A stretch of 64,000 nucleotides of DNA from Sphingopyxis sp. UBA6723 (GCF_002454115.1 NZ_DKIH01000013.1:133717-197716), one strand, 5' to 3'. Numbered from the stretch's first letter, positions 33,207 to 42,429 are shown. The notes: a model not told the origin generated them from the letters alone. Program-made: numbers and translations.

Positions 33207-33247
33207 AAAAAAGGGCGCCGTTCCGGTTTGGAGCGGCGCCCTTTTTG
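33207..33247. terminator. Bidirectional rho-independent terminator
   Basis: GGGCGCCG (33213-33220) pairs perfectly with CGGCGCCC (33234-33241) across a 13-base loop. There is a T-run on the right and an A-run on the left, so it can stop transcription of both the TPR gene (plus) and the Lrp-type gene (minus). Confidence 0.9.
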
Positions 33248-33270
33248 TTGGGCGTTCAGGATTGGGCCGA

Positions 33271-33744
33271 TCAGAGTTCCACTGGAATACCCGCCAGCTG
33301 CTTTGCGGTGCGGATCGTCAGCGATGTCTTGACGCTGGTGACATTGGGCGCCGAGGTCAGATGGGCGGTCAGGAATGACTGAAAGCTTTGCAGATCGCGC
33401 GCAACGACCTTTAGCAGAAAGTCGATTTCGCCATTGAGCATATAGCATTCGCGCACTTCGGCGAGACCGCCGACATAATCTTCGAACGCTTTCAGGTCGG
33501 ACTCGGCCTGACTGCGCAGGCTGACCATCGCAAAGACGGTGATGCCATAGCCGAGCTTCGCAGCATCGAGATCGGCATGATAGGATCGGATGACCCCCGA
33601 TTCTTCCAGCGCGCGGACGCGCCGCAAGCATGGCGGTGCGGTCAATCCCACCATTTGCGCCAGTTCGACATTCGTCATCCGGCCATTTTTCTGTAGCTCG
33701 CCCAGTATCTGGAGGTCGATCTGATCGAATTTCTGACTCGCCAT
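33271..33744 (-). CDS. Lrp/AsnC family transcriptional regulator
   Basis: 157 residues from the ATG at 33744. The N-terminal helix-turn-helix runs 'IDLQILGELQKNGRMTNVELA' (in part) with recognition helix 'TAPPCLRRVRALEESGVI'. The C-terminal RAM domain, with 'YMLNGEIDFLLKVVARDL', binds amino acids. Such regulators usually control amino-acid metabolism and their own gene. The longer open frame to 33813 has no ribosome site and lacks homology. The AT-rich region 33778-33815 upstream, shared with the divergent kinase gene, is the probable promoter/operator. Confidence 0.92.
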   Translation of the reverse strand: MASQKFDQIDLQILGELQKNGRMTNVELAQMVGLTAPPCLRRVRALEESGVIRSYHADLDAAKLGYGITVFAMVSLRSQAESDLKAFEDYVGGLAEVRECYMLNGEIDFLLKVVARDLQSFQSFLTAHLTSAPNVTSVKTSLTIRTAKQLAGIPVEL

Positions 33745-33777
33745 TGTTGAAACATCCGCTTTCCAAAACTGCGAACA

Positions 33778-33815
33778 CCATAATATTATTTCAGCCGATT
33801 GCAATTGTCCCACAA
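33778..33815. promoter_or_regulatory. AT-rich divergent promoter/operator candidate
   Basis: In a GC-rich genome this 38-base patch stands out. It holds AATATTATTT and the interrupted inversion ATTGCAATTGTCCCACAAT. It lies just upstream of the Lrp-type gene and could carry its minus-strand promoter and autoregulatory site. The exact -35/-10 cannot be fixed by eye. Confidence 0.35.
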
Positions 33816-33913
33816 TGTGACGTGGCCGGTGAAGGCACTTTCATGACCGGGGGATTCACGCTAGCCGGTAAGCTTACGGTAACCAACGATAGAAGGTGTG
33901 GGGCTGGCTTCGC

Positions 33914-35578
33914 GTGACTGCTGACTCGATGATCGCGACCATCCTGCGTCAAGCGCCTGCGGATCATCGCGCCAGCATCGCAGCGTGGCGCCAGCTGTCC
34001 GATATTCTGGCGCAGCGCGGCAATCAACTGGATGATGACGATATTCGTCGCAGCCTGCATGCACTGGCCGTCCTGCGGCCGCGCGTCCCCGAATCGGTGC
34101 GCCGCGATTGCGCGCGGGCGATCGCGAAACACGGCCGATTTGCGCCGCTGGTCGCGTTTTACGGCAACGACGTCCCCGCCGTCGCGGCGATCATGTTGCG
34201 CGGCGCGCAATTGTCGGAAGCGGACTGGCTGGCGATGCTGCCAGCGACCAATGCCATGGCGCGATCGGTGCTCGCTGGACGGACGGATCTACCGCAGGGT
34301 GTTTATCGTGCGCTGGCGAGTTTGGGCAGCGGGTCGGTCGCGCTGCCGCGGCCCGTGGTGGACGCCGAAGCCGCCCCGGCACCGGTGTTGTCGCTGCACG
34401 CGGCACCCGATGCTGCGGTGGAAAATGGCACCAGCCAGATCAGCGAACTTGTCCGCCGGATCGATAAATATCAATCGACCCGCAGCCAGCCTGACGCAGC
34501 CAGGTCCATCGCCGCACAGACGCCGCGATCGGCGTTCCTGTTCGAGACCGGCCCCGATGGCGTGATCCATTGGGTTGACGGCGTGACCCGAGGCGCGGTG
34601 ATCGGCCTGTCGATCGCCGAGGCGGCATTTGGCGGCGAACCCGGCACCGACGGTGTCGCGGCAGGCGCCTTTCGTCAACGGGCCGAGATCCTCAACGCGC
34701 GCATGATGCTCGAAGGCACGCCTGCGGACGCAGGCGAATGGCGCTTTTCGGCGCTGCCATGGTTTGACCCGGCCACCGGGCAGTTCCGCGGCTATCGCGG
34801 CAGCGCCCGCCGCCCGAACCGCAACGAGACCCCTTATGGCCGCCCGGTGGCCGAAGATTCGGGCGACTCGATCCGTCAGTTGATCCACGAACTGCGCAGT
34901 CCGCTCAACGCCATTTCGGGCTTTGCCCAAATCGTTGCGGGTCAGATGTTCGGGCCGGTCAGCCAAAGCTATCGCACGATGGCCGACACGATCGTTGCCG
35001 ACGCCCTGTCGGTGCAAACGATCATCGACGATCTGGAGACAGCAGCGCGCAGCAACGCCATCGCCGCGATCGATCCGGCGCCGGGCGAAATCGTCGATAT
35101 CGGTGCGATCGTGACCCAAGTCGAAAGCGACCTGGCGGCGTTGCTGGCCGAACAGCGCGTTGATCTCAGCATTTCGCGCGTCGGCGGGCCGTTCAGAGGG
35201 CTGGCGAACGATGCCAATGCGCGCCGCATGATCGGCCGCTTGCTGACCGCACTGATCGATGTATCCGAAACGGGAGCGATACTGGTCGGCCAGCTCGTCA
35301 CCGAATCGCCGCATGACGACATGCTTCAGCTGCGGATCGTTCGGCCCGCGACGATTCGTTTCGCCACCGCATCCGACCTGCTGGACCCCGGTTTCAGCCC
35401 TGAGGGCGAGGCGCCGGGCGCCGCGGTGCTCAGCCTTGGCTTTTCCTTGCGGCTAGTCGACAGCCTGGCCCGTGCGGCGGGCGGACGGCTCGACATCGGG
35501 CATAACGCCTTGACCTTGCACCTACGCTCGGCCAACTCGAAGGCCGAAGCCGGGCTGGAGGCCCAGCAAGGCGAATAG
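33914..35578 (+). CDS. Histidine kinase-like protein with degenerate ATPase domain
   Basis: 554 residues from the GTG at 33914; another GTG at 33896 is possible. Residues 1-140 are a helical region resembling DUF2336. A PAS-like region spans about 205-300. The HisKA helix has 'LIHELRSPLNAISGFA' with His325. The C-terminal part should be the ATP-binding domain, but the N box is 'GRLLTALIDVSETG' without the Asn, and the Gly-rich lid reads 'LSLGFSLRLVDSLARAAGG' without G-x-G-x-G. It may act as a pseudokinase or phosphatase. No response regulator adjoins it. Confidence 0.7.
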   Translation: MTADSMIATILRQAPADHRASIAAWRQLSDILAQRGNQLDDDDIRRSLHALAVLRPRVPESVRRDCARAIAKHGRFAPLVAFYGNDVPAVAAIMLRGAQLSEADWLAMLPATNAMARSVLAGRTDLPQGVYRALASLGSGSVALPRPVVDAEAAPAPVLSLHAAPDAAVENGTSQISELVRRIDKYQSTRSQPDAARSIAAQTPRSAFLFETGPDGVIHWVDGVTRGAVIGLSIAEAAFGGEPGTDGVAAGAFRQRAEILNARMMLEGTPADAGEWRFSALPWFDPATGQFRGYRGSARRPNRNETPYGRPVAEDSGDSIRQLIHELRSPLNAISGFAQIVAGQMFGPVSQSYRTMADTIVADALSVQTIIDDLETAARSNAIAAIDPAPGEIVDIGAIVTQVESDLAALLAEQRVDLSISRVGGPFRGLANDANARRMIGRLLTALIDVSETGAILVGQLVTESPHDDMLQLRIVRPATIRFATASDLLDPGFSPEGEAPGAAVLSLGFSLRLVDSLARAAGGRLDIGHNALTLHLRSANSKAEAGLEAQQGE

Positions 35579-35606
35579 CCGGGGCGGTTGCGGAGCAAAG
35601 GGGAGC

Positions 35607-36632
35607 GTGGTGCAGCCTGCGGGCAATTTCTTTGCTGAGCCGGCACGGTCCGACCTGGTGGAACTTGCAGCGGACGAGCGACCGCGGTTCTGGGTCACGA
35701 TCGATACCGAAGAAGATTTCGACTGGGAGGCGCCCTTTGCGCGCACGGGCTATGGCCTTGCGTCAGTCCCGGCGCTCGCCGACTGTCAGGGCTATTTCGA
35801 ACGTGCGGGGGTAAGGCCGATATATCTGGTCGATTGGCCGATCGTTGCCGACGACCGCGCGTTGGAAATCCTGGGCGCAGCGCAGGCCAATGGCGCGTGC
35901 GAGATTGGGGCGCAGCTTCATCCGTGGGTGACGCCGCCGCATGACGAGGCGGTCAGTGCCCGCCACAGCTATACCGGCAATCTGCCCCGCGACCTGCAAC
36001 GCGCAAAGATGACCGCGCTGCGCGATGCGATCCGGGATCGCTTCGCAGCCGCGCCGACCGTGTATCGCGCCGGGCGCTATGGGCTCGGCCCCGACACCGC
36101 GACGATGCTCGCCGAACTTGGCTTTCGCTGTGATACATCGGTGCGGTCGGGGTTCGATTATCGCGCTGGTCATGGTCCCGACTATCGCAGCGCACCGCTG
36201 CATCCCTGGTGGGTTCGGACGGAGGCAGGGGCGGTGCTAGAGATGCCGGTGACAACCATCTTCAGTGGTCTGCTCGGCGGCGCTGGCCGCGCGGTTTACC
36301 ATCGCCTCGCGCGCAACGGTACGCACGTCGGCGCGGCGCTGGCGCGGCTTGGAATGGTCGAGCGGATCGCGCTGACGCCCGAAGGCATTCCTGCCGCGCG
36401 GGCGCGCGAGGCGATCGACATCGCCGTCGATCGGCGCCTGCCCGTGCTCAACTTCTCGTTCCATTCGCCATCGCTGCAACCCGGCAATACCCCCTATGTC
36501 CGTACGCAGGACGATCTCGACCTGTTCTACCGCTGGTGGGATGTGGTGCTCGACCATTTGGCGCGGCGCGGGGTCGAGCCGACGACGGGGGCCGAGATTC
36601 TGGCGATGGCAGAGCGCAAGGCGATCGCTTGA
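35607..36632 (+). CDS. Polysaccharide deacetylase family protein (WalW-like)
   Basis: 341 residues. 'FWVTIDTEEDFDW' has the Asp pair of the NodB fold, 'GAQLHPWVTPP' a metal His, and 'YRAGRYGLGPDT' the next barrel motif. 'FSFHSPSLQPGNTPYV' closes the domain. It matches the WalW-type proteins found in alphaproteobacterial polysaccharide loci. Substrate unknown. It starts at GTG 35607, or the next GTG at 35610, which is better spaced from GGGGAG at 35600-35605. It follows the kinase-like gene by 28 bases, so it may share its transcript. Confidence 0.75.
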   Translation: MVQPAGNFFAEPARSDLVELAADERPRFWVTIDTEEDFDWEAPFARTGYGLASVPALADCQGYFERAGVRPIYLVDWPIVADDRALEILGAAQANGACEIGAQLHPWVTPPHDEAVSARHSYTGNLPRDLQRAKMTALRDAIRDRFAAAPTVYRAGRYGLGPDTATMLAELGFRCDTSVRSGFDYRAGHGPDYRSAPLHPWWVRTEAGAVLEMPVTTIFSGLLGGAGRAVYHRLARNGTHVGAALARLGMVERIALTPEGIPAARAREAIDIAVDRRLPVLNFSFHSPSLQPGNTPYVRTQDDLDLFYRWWDVVLDHLARRGVEPTTGAEILAMAERKAIA

Positions 36633-36687
36633 GCCTTGGTGCTTGCCAACGCGCCGCGGCCTCCGCTATCGCCGCATCTCCCCACGG

Positions 36688-36763
36688 GGGCCTGTAGCTC
36701 AATGGTTAGAGCTGGCCGCTCATAACGGCTAGGTTGCGGGTTCGAGTCCTGCCGGGCCCACCA
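36688..36763 (+). tRNA. tRNA with CAU anticodon (Ile2 or Met)
   Basis: A 76-base cloverleaf including encoded CCA. The acceptor GGGCCTG pairs with CGGGCCC (one G-T). The anticodon loop is CTCATAA with stem GCCG/CGGC. The T arm has GGTTCGAGTCC. CAU can be isoleucine tRNA whose C34 becomes lysidine, or elongator methionine. The G1-C72 body looks closer to Ile2, but this is not settled by eye. Confidence 0.93.
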
Positions 36764-36780
36764 TTTCCTGTTGGCATGCG

Positions 36781-37149
36781 CTAGGGGGCCTTTGTCCGGA
36801 GTCGCTGCGCCGCGGTCAGGTCGCGCAGCACCTGCGCCCGCATCTCAAGCTCGCGCCGTTCGGAATCGGACAAGCCATCGCGCGCGTAACGGTCAGCCAG
36901 CGTCGAAATTTGCGCGGCTTCGCGGCGGAGCGCGCGGGCTTCGCGTTTCGACAATTGACCACTGTCGCGACCATTGCTGATCCGCTCACGGGTTTCGCGA
37001 AGATCATGGCCGACCGTCGACTGGCCATGCTGCCTGCCCATATCGGAGATCCCCGGCATTCGATCGCCTGGGGACGGGGCTCGCGGTAGGAACTGCGCAA
37101 GTGCGAGGGTCGGCGCCAGCAGGGCGGCAAGAAGGATCAACAAGCGCAT
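36781..37149 (-). CDS. Small exported protein, unknown
   Basis: 122 residues from the ATG at 37149; an ATG at 37161 is also in frame. The signal peptide 'MRLLILLAALLAPTLALA' precedes a Pro/Gly-rich linker and a charged helical region rich in Arg and Glu ('KREARALRREAAQI', 'DSERRELEMRAQVLRDL'). No family recognised. It lies 17 bases from the tRNA(CAU) on the opposite strand and 134 bases from the peptidase gene. Confidence 0.6.
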   Translation of the reverse strand: MRLLILLAALLAPTLALAQFLPRAPSPGDRMPGISDMGRQHGQSTVGHDLRETRERISNGRDSGQLSKREARALRREAAQISTLADRYARDGLSDSERRELEMRAQVLRDLTAAQRLRTKAP

Positions 37150-37283
37150 GGTCGGTCTCATCTTCAGTGGTGCGCCGAAAATCGCGCCGATGCCATGAAC
37201 GCGTCATGAACCCGAGCCCGCCCGTATTCTGCTTGCAAATCGAAACCGATGGAGGTCCATTGCGGCGGGAGAAGGAGAGGGAC

Positions 37284-38759
37284 ATGCGAAAACGGCGGAT
37301 CCTATTGCTGGGCGGGCTGGCGGTCATTGCAGTGGTGGCGGGAACGGTCGCGGTGCGCACCGCCAGCTTTGCGCCGACGGACATCGCCGATGGCAGCGAT
37401 ATCCGGCTGGCCGCGGCTCCCAGCTATAATCTCGACACCGCGGTTGCGAACCTCAGCGCGGCGGCGCAGATCCGCACGATCTCGCATCAGGATCCCGCGG
37501 ACGATGACGTCGCCGAATGGGACCGCTTGCACGCGTGGCTCGCCGCGACCTACCCCGCCACTCACCGTGCGATGACCCGCACCATTTTGCCGAACCGGAC
37601 GCTGATCTATCATTGGCCGGGTAGCGATGCTTCGCTGGCGCCGATCATCGTCATGGCGCATCAGGATGTGGTGCCGGTGACGGAAGGGACCGAAGGCGAC
37701 TGGAAATATCCGCCCTTCGCGGGCATGATCGCCGAAAAGGCGGTGTGGGGGCGCGGTACGGTTGACGACAAAGGATCGCTCGTCGGCCTGTTCGAAGCGT
37801 TGGAAGCGCTTGCAGGGCAGGGCTTCCAGCCCAAACGGGGAATTTATCTTGTCTCCGGCCATGACGAAGAGGTCGGGGGATCGGGCGCCGCCGCGGCAGC
37901 GGCCAAATTGAAAGCCGAGGGGGTACGCGCCTTGTTCACTCTCGACGAGGGCAGCGTGGTCCTGCGCGACACCCCTGTCATCAACGGTCCCGCGATCCTG
38001 ATCGGGGTTGCCGAAAAGGGCTATGCGACGCTGAAAGTGACCGCCAACGCACCCGGCGGGCATAGTTCGATGCCGCCAGCCGAAACCGGGGTGACGACGC
38101 TGGCGCGCGCGGTGCTGGCAATCACGGAAAATTCCTTTCCGATGGAAATGCGCGGGCCCGGCGCGGCAATGGTGGAATCGCTTGCTGCGCATAAGGGCGG
38201 CACGACCAAGATGGCGGTGGCCAATCAATGGCTGTTTGCGCCCCTTCTGAAGCGCCAGCTCGGTGCTTCGCCTTCGTCGGCGGCAGCGTTCCACACGACG
38301 ATTGCCCCGACGATGCTGGAGGGAAGCCCGAAAGAGAATGTCCTGCCGCAATCGGCCACCGCGCTGATCAACTATCGCATCGCGCCATGGAACACGTCGG
38401 CCGACGTCATGGCGCGGGCGAAGGCGGCGGTGGGCGAGGCACCTGTGGAGTTCAGCTGGGTCAAACCGCCGAACGAGCCGTCGCGCGTGTCATCGACCAG
38501 CTCGCAAGGCTGGAAATATGTTGTGGCGGCAGCGCGTGCCGACGCGCCGGATGCCGTCGTTGCGCCTTTCCTGGTGGTAGGCGCAACCGACAGCCGCAGC
38601 ATGGCGCCGATTTCAGAGGATGTGTACCGCTTCATGCCGATGCACTTCTCGCTGAAAGAGACGGCGATGATCCATGGCACCAACGAACATATGACAATCG
38701 ACAGCTTCAAGCGCATGGTCGATTTCTATGCGCGGCTGATCGCAACGTCCGCCGGATAA
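37284..38759 (+). CDS. M20 family peptidase (carboxypeptidase S-like)
   Basis: 491 residues from the ATG at 37284, which follows an excellent ribosome site GAAGGAGAGG. A membrane helix or uncleaved signal lies at 6-25. Metal ligands and catalytic residues: His126 and Asp128 ('MAHQDVVPV'), Asp161 ('GRGTVDDKGS'), Glu195-Glu196 ('GHDEEVGG') and the C-terminal 'MIHGTNEHM'. The lid-domain motif 'NAPGGHSSMPP' is present. This is the group related to yeast carboxypeptidase S and PM20D1, so it may cleave peptides or N-acyl amino acids at the periplasmic side. Confidence 0.88.
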   Translation: MRKRRILLLGGLAVIAVVAGTVAVRTASFAPTDIADGSDIRLAAAPSYNLDTAVANLSAAAQIRTISHQDPADDDVAEWDRLHAWLAATYPATHRAMTRTILPNRTLIYHWPGSDASLAPIIVMAHQDVVPVTEGTEGDWKYPPFAGMIAEKAVWGRGTVDDKGSLVGLFEALEALAGQGFQPKRGIYLVSGHDEEVGGSGAAAAAAKLKAEGVRALFTLDEGSVVLRDTPVINGPAILIGVAEKGYATLKVTANAPGGHSSMPPAETGVTTLARAVLAITENSFPMEMRGPGAAMVESLAAHKGGTTKMAVANQWLFAPLLKRQLGASPSSAAAFHTTIAPTMLEGSPKENVLPQSATALINYRIAPWNTSADVMARAKAAVGEAPVEFSWVKPPNEPSRVSSTSSQGWKYVVAAARADAPDAVVAPFLVVGATDSRSMAPISEDVYRFMPMHFSLKETAMIHGTNEHMTIDSFKRMVDFYARLIATSAG

Positions 38760-38787
38760 ACGCGGCGGGGATAATGTGGGAAGACAG

Positions 38788-38864
<77 letters not shown>

Positions 38865-38921
38865 ACTACTGGGGGGCGCCTTAGACAGCGTGGGCGCGCA
38901 AGTCTATCCCGCCCGTGCAAA

Positions 38922-38960
38922 AGGCAAAGAAAAAGGCGGCCTTCCCGAAGGAAGACCGCC
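38922..38960 (-). terminator. Rho-independent terminator of the Ala-rich lipoprotein gene
   Basis: Read on the minus strand, an 11-bp stem (GGCGGTCTTCC with GGAAGGCCGCC, one mismatch) around a TTCG loop is followed by TTTTTCTTTG. It lies 38 bases after the lipoprotein stop. Confidence 0.85.
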
Positions 38961-38998
38961 CGTTTCTCGTTTCAGTCAACGCCCCGAAGGGCTGCGAC

Positions 38999-39286
38999 TT
39001 ACTTCTTTTCTTCAGCCGGAGCGGCAGCGGCATCAGCCGGAGCAGCAGCGGCATCAGCCGGAGCAGCCATGGCATCAGCCGGAGCAGCAGCAGCGTCGGC
39101 ACCAGCGGCAGCAGCTTCGGCACCAGCAGCAGCGGCGTCGGCGCCAGCAGCAGCGGCGTCAGCGCCTTCTTCAGCAACAGCTTCAGCAGCCGGGGCTTCC
39201 GTGGTGGCTTCTTCAGCAGCCTTTTCACCGCAAGCGGCGAGGGCGAACATGCTGGCAGCAACGGCGATAGCAGCAAATTTCTTCAT
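38999..39286 (-). CDS. Alanine-rich repeat lipoprotein
   Basis: 95 residues. 'MKKFAAIAVAASMFALAAC' is a lipoprotein signal with acylated Cys19. A short Glu/Thr/Ala linker is followed by seven tandem seven-residue units (residues 41-89), four of type GA(D/E)AAAA and three of type PADA(A/M)AA, and the tail PAEEKK. It is probably a small abundant outer-membrane or periplasmic lipoprotein. The repeat region could form an extended alanine helix reaching into the periplasm. It has its own terminator. Function unknown. Confidence 0.75.
   Translation of the reverse strand: MKKFAAIAVAASMFALAACGEKAAEEATTEAPAAEAVAEEGADAAAAGADAAAAGAEAAAAGADAAAAPADAMAAPADAAAAPADAAAAPAEEKK
39020..39166. repeat. 21-base tandem repeat array in lipoprotein gene
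   Basis: Seven units of 21 bases encode the seven-residue Ala-rich repeats. Units differ at a few positions and the number is always a multiple of three, so copy-number change would keep the frame. Confidence 0.8.
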
Positions 39287-39637
39287 GATGTGTGGGCTCC
39301 CTAAAATGCCTTACCGCGATGGGGAAACTTCCCGTCCCGCGAGCGGCGGGATTTAGCCGTTCCGTATGGATCGTCAACAAAAATAATTGAGATGTCCCGC
39401 GCTGGCGGAAATCTGTCATTCTTGCGCAACAAATAGGCTGGCCTGCTATAGCGGCGCGGAACGAGAATCGCGAAAATCTGATGGCCCGATCGCATGGGAG
39501 CATCGCAGCAACCTCTGCCTGCCGCCGCGCGAGCCGGGTAGGGCAGGCGCCGATTGCCAAGCGCGCGCCCATTCGCTAACCGGCGCGCAATATCTCTCCC
39601 GGCCGCACGCGGCCGAGCCACTCATCGGAGCATATCC

Positions 39638-41317
39638 ATGGCCGCCCAATATAGTTTCGTGATGAAGGGTCTGAACAAGACCTATCCCGGCGCGCAAAAG
39701 CCGACGCTCAAGGATCTCAGCCTGCAATTCTACCCCGATGCCAAGATCGGCATCGTCGGGCCGAACGGCACCGGTAAATCGACGCTGATGAAGATCATGG
39801 CCGGCATCGACACCGAATTCACCGGCGAGGCCTGGGCCGGCGACGGGATCACCGTCGGCTATCTGGCGCAGGAGCCCGAGCTCGACCCGACCAAAACGGT
39901 CAAGGAAAACGTCATGGACGGCGTCCGCGGCGTTGCCGACATGATGGACCGCTTCAACGAGATCAGCACCCTGATGGCCGATCCGCCCGCCGACGCCGAT
40001 TTCGATGCGTTGATGGAGGAAATGGGGACGCTCCAGGAAAAGATCGACGCGGTCGACGGCTGGACGCTCGACAACCAGCTTGAGATCGCCATGGAAGCCT
40101 TGCGTTGCCCGCCGGGTGACATGGGTGTGCAGAGCCTGTCGGGCGGCGAAAAGCGCCGCATCGCGCTCACCCGCCTGCTGCTTGAGAAGCCGTCGATCCT
40201 GCTGCTCGACGAACCGACCAACCATCTGGACGCCGAAAGCGTGGCCTGGCTCGAAAAGCATCTCGTCGATTATCCGGGCAACGTCATTCTGGTGACCCAC
40301 GATCGCTACTTCCTCGACAATGTCGTGAACTGGATCCTCGAACTCGATCGCGGTCGCTATTTTGTCTATGAAGGCAATTATTCGACCTATCTGGAAAAGA
40401 AGGGCAAGCGGCTCGAACAGGAATCGCGCGAGGATGCCGGTCGCCAGAAAGCGATCAAGGACGAACTCGAATGGATCCGGCAGTCGCCAAAAGCCCGTCA
40501 GGCCAAATCGAAAGCGCGTATCAAGAGCTTTGACCAACTGGTCGAGGCGCAGGAAAAGCGCATCCCGGGCAAGGCGCAGATCGTCATTCAGGTGCCGCAG
40601 CGTCTGGGCGGCAAGGTGATTGAGGTCGAAAACATTTCCAAAGCCTATGGCGACAAGCTGCTCTTCGAAAATCTGTCCTTCTCGCTGCCCCCGGGCGGCA
40701 TCGTCGGGGTGATTGGCCCCAACGGCGCAGGTAAATCGACCTTGTTCAAGCTGATCACCGGGCAGGAAACCCCCGATAGCGGCAAGGTTGTCATCGGCGA
40801 CACCGTCCACCTTGGCTTTGTCGATCAGAGCCGCGACGATCTGAAACCCGACAACAATGTCTGGCAGGAAATTTCAGGCGGCGCCGAGATGATGAGCATC
40901 GGCAAGCACGAAATGCAGACGCGGGCCTATGTCGGCGCGTTCAACTTCAAGGGCGTCGATCAGCAGAAGAAGGTCGGCCAGCTGTCGGGTGGCGAACGCA
41001 ACCGGGTCCATATGGCCAAGATGCTGAAACAGGGTGGCAACGTGCTGCTGCTCGACGAACCGACCAACGATCTCGACACCGAAACCCTTGCAGCGCTCGA
41101 AGAGGCGCTCGAAAATTTCGCCGGCTGCGCCGTGGTCATCAGCCACGACCGCTTCTTCCTCGATCGCCTCGCGACCCATATTCTGGCGTTTGAAGGCAAC
41201 AGCCATGTCGAATGGTTCGAGGGCAATTTCGAATCCTATGAAGAGGACAAGATCCGCCGCCTTGGCGACGATGCGACGCGCCCGCACGCGACGTCGTACA
41301 AGAAACTGACGCGCTGA
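39638..41317 (+). CDS. ettA: Energy-dependent translational throttle protein (ABC-F ATPase)
   Basis: 559 residues from the ATG at 39638, seven bases after CGGAG; the longer open frame upstream has no homology. Two ABC domains: Walker A 'GPNGTGKST' and 'GPNGAGKST', signatures 'LSGGEKRR' and 'LSGGERNR', Walker B 'LLLDEPTNHLD' and 'LLLDEPTNDLD'. The linker between has the charged P-site-tRNA-interaction motif. Length and second-domain details match EttA, which gates the first elongation step by ATP level. Confidence 0.94.
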   Translation: MAAQYSFVMKGLNKTYPGAQKPTLKDLSLQFYPDAKIGIVGPNGTGKSTLMKIMAGIDTEFTGEAWAGDGITVGYLAQEPELDPTKTVKENVMDGVRGVADMMDRFNEISTLMADPPADADFDALMEEMGTLQEKIDAVDGWTLDNQLEIAMEALRCPPGDMGVQSLSGGEKRRIALTRLLLEKPSILLLDEPTNHLDAESVAWLEKHLVDYPGNVILVTHDRYFLDNVVNWILELDRGRYFVYEGNYSTYLEKKGKRLEQESREDAGRQKAIKDELEWIRQSPKARQAKSKARIKSFDQLVEAQEKRIPGKAQIVIQVPQRLGGKVIEVENISKAYGDKLLFENLSFSLPPGGIVGVIGPNGAGKSTLFKLITGQETPDSGKVVIGDTVHLGFVDQSRDDLKPDNNVWQEISGGAEMMSIGKHEMQTRAYVGAFNFKGVDQQKKVGQLSGGERNRVHMAKMLKQGGNVLLLDEPTNDLDTETLAALEEALENFAGCAVVISHDRFFLDRLATHILAFEGNSHVEWFEGNFESYEEDKIRRLGDDATRPHATSYKKLTR

Positions 41318-41322
41318 TCGCG

Positions 41323-41781
41323 ATGGGGGAGGGGCAGCCGCCGATCTCGGAGCCAATCTCTTCAGGCGCCATTCGACTTGATGCCGATGCGCTCAACGCA
41401 TTCATGGCCAAAGCCTTTCCCCATTCGGCGCCCGGCGCGCGCGGAACCGTCGTGTCGGCTGTACCGGGGCATATTCGGGCGCGGATGGACCCTGGCGACA
41501 CGGCGCTGCGTCCTGGCGGGCTGATTTCCGGCCCGACCCAGATGGGGTTTGCCGATATGGCGGCCTATGCGCTGGTGCTTGCGCATATCGGACCCGTCGC
41601 GATGGCGGTGACCAGTGCCCTAAACTATCAGTTTCTGCGTCCGTGCCGCCCGGGATCACTGTTCGCCGATGCGTTTTTGCTGCGCCTTGGCAAGCGGCTG
41701 GCCGTTATGGACGTGCGGATATGGACCGACGACGCCGACAAGCCGGTCGGGCAGGCAAATGTGACCTACGCAATACCTTGA
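41323..41781 (+). CDS. PaaI-type hotdog thioesterase family protein
   Basis: 152 residues. 'RPGGLISGPTQMGFADMAAYALVLAHIG' (in part) is the central hotdog helix with its conserved Gly/Asp; 'TSALNYQFLRPCRPG' is the typical following strand pair. It probably hydrolyses an acyl-CoA; substrate unknown. Five bases after ettA, so likely on its transcript. Convergent with the carbonic anhydrase gene. Confidence 0.8.
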   Translation: MGEGQPPISEPISSGAIRLDADALNAFMAKAFPHSAPGARGTVVSAVPGHIRARMDPGDTALRPGGLISGPTQMGFADMAAYALVLAHIGPVAMAVTSALNYQFLRPCRPGSLFADAFLLRLGKRLAVMDVRIWTDDADKPVGQANVTYAIP

Positions 41782-41790
41782 GTTTGCGGA

Positions 41791-42429
41791 TCAAGCTGCG
41801 CGGAATTCGCCGGTCGTATCGTCCAAAAGATGCAGTACCCCGTCGCTGATTGCGAAAAAGGCGCCGCGTAGCCGCAGCCTGCCGCGCTGTTCCTTGTCCT
41901 GAATGCAGGGGAAGGTGCGCAGATTGTTCAGGCTAACGCGCACGGCGGCCATTTCCATCGCGCGACCGGCGTCGCGGTTGTCGATGTCGGCATAATCGCG
42001 CCGTACTTGCGCGCTGGCGTCGTCGAGCAGCGCGATCCAGTCGGCGATAAATCCGCCACGGCCCGGTTCGGCACCTGCCATCGATCGGTGCAGCGCGGCA
42101 TGGCAACCGCCGCACAGGCCATGGCCCATGACGACGATTTCTTCGACCTTCAGGAATTGAACCGCGAATTCGAGCGCAGCGGACACGCCGTGGCGCCCCG
42201 GTGTCGTTTCGAACGGCGGTACCAGCGCCGCGACGTTGCGGACGACAAAAATTTCGCCGGGGTTGGTGTCGAAAATCTGCGACGGTTCGACGCGACTGTC
42301 GGAGCAGGCGATCACCATCACCTTGGGCGCCTGTCCCTCGGCCAGTCCCTCCCAGCGCTCACGCTGTTCCTGCCAGCCGCCGCTACGGAAACGACGATAA
42401 CCGTCGATCATGTCTGCAAAGTGAGTCAT
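41791..42429 (-). CDS. Beta-class carbonic anhydrase
   Basis: 212 residues. Zinc ligands Cys42, His103 and Cys106, with the Asp44-Arg46 dyad in 'CSDSR' and 'GHGLCGGC'. It interconverts CO2 and bicarbonate, supplying bicarbonate to carboxylases. Its start is 62 bases from the divergent lipA start. Confidence 0.94.
   Translation of the reverse strand: MTHFADMIDGYRRFRSGGWQEQRERWEGLAEGQAPKVMVIACSDSRVEPSQIFDTNPGEIFVVRNVAALVPPFETTPGRHGVSAALEFAVQFLKVEEIVVMGHGLCGGCHAALHRSMAGAEPGRGGFIADWIALLDDASAQVRRDYADIDNRDAGRAMEMAAVRVSLNNLRTFPCIQDKEQRGRLRLRGAFFAISDGVLHLLDDTTGEFRAA

Noticed and set aside
38881..39304. Plus-strand ORFs across the Ala-rich lipoprotein gene (Gln/Ser-rich)
   Set aside because: They are antisense of the 21-base repeats; the minus-strand gene has a lipobox and a terminator.
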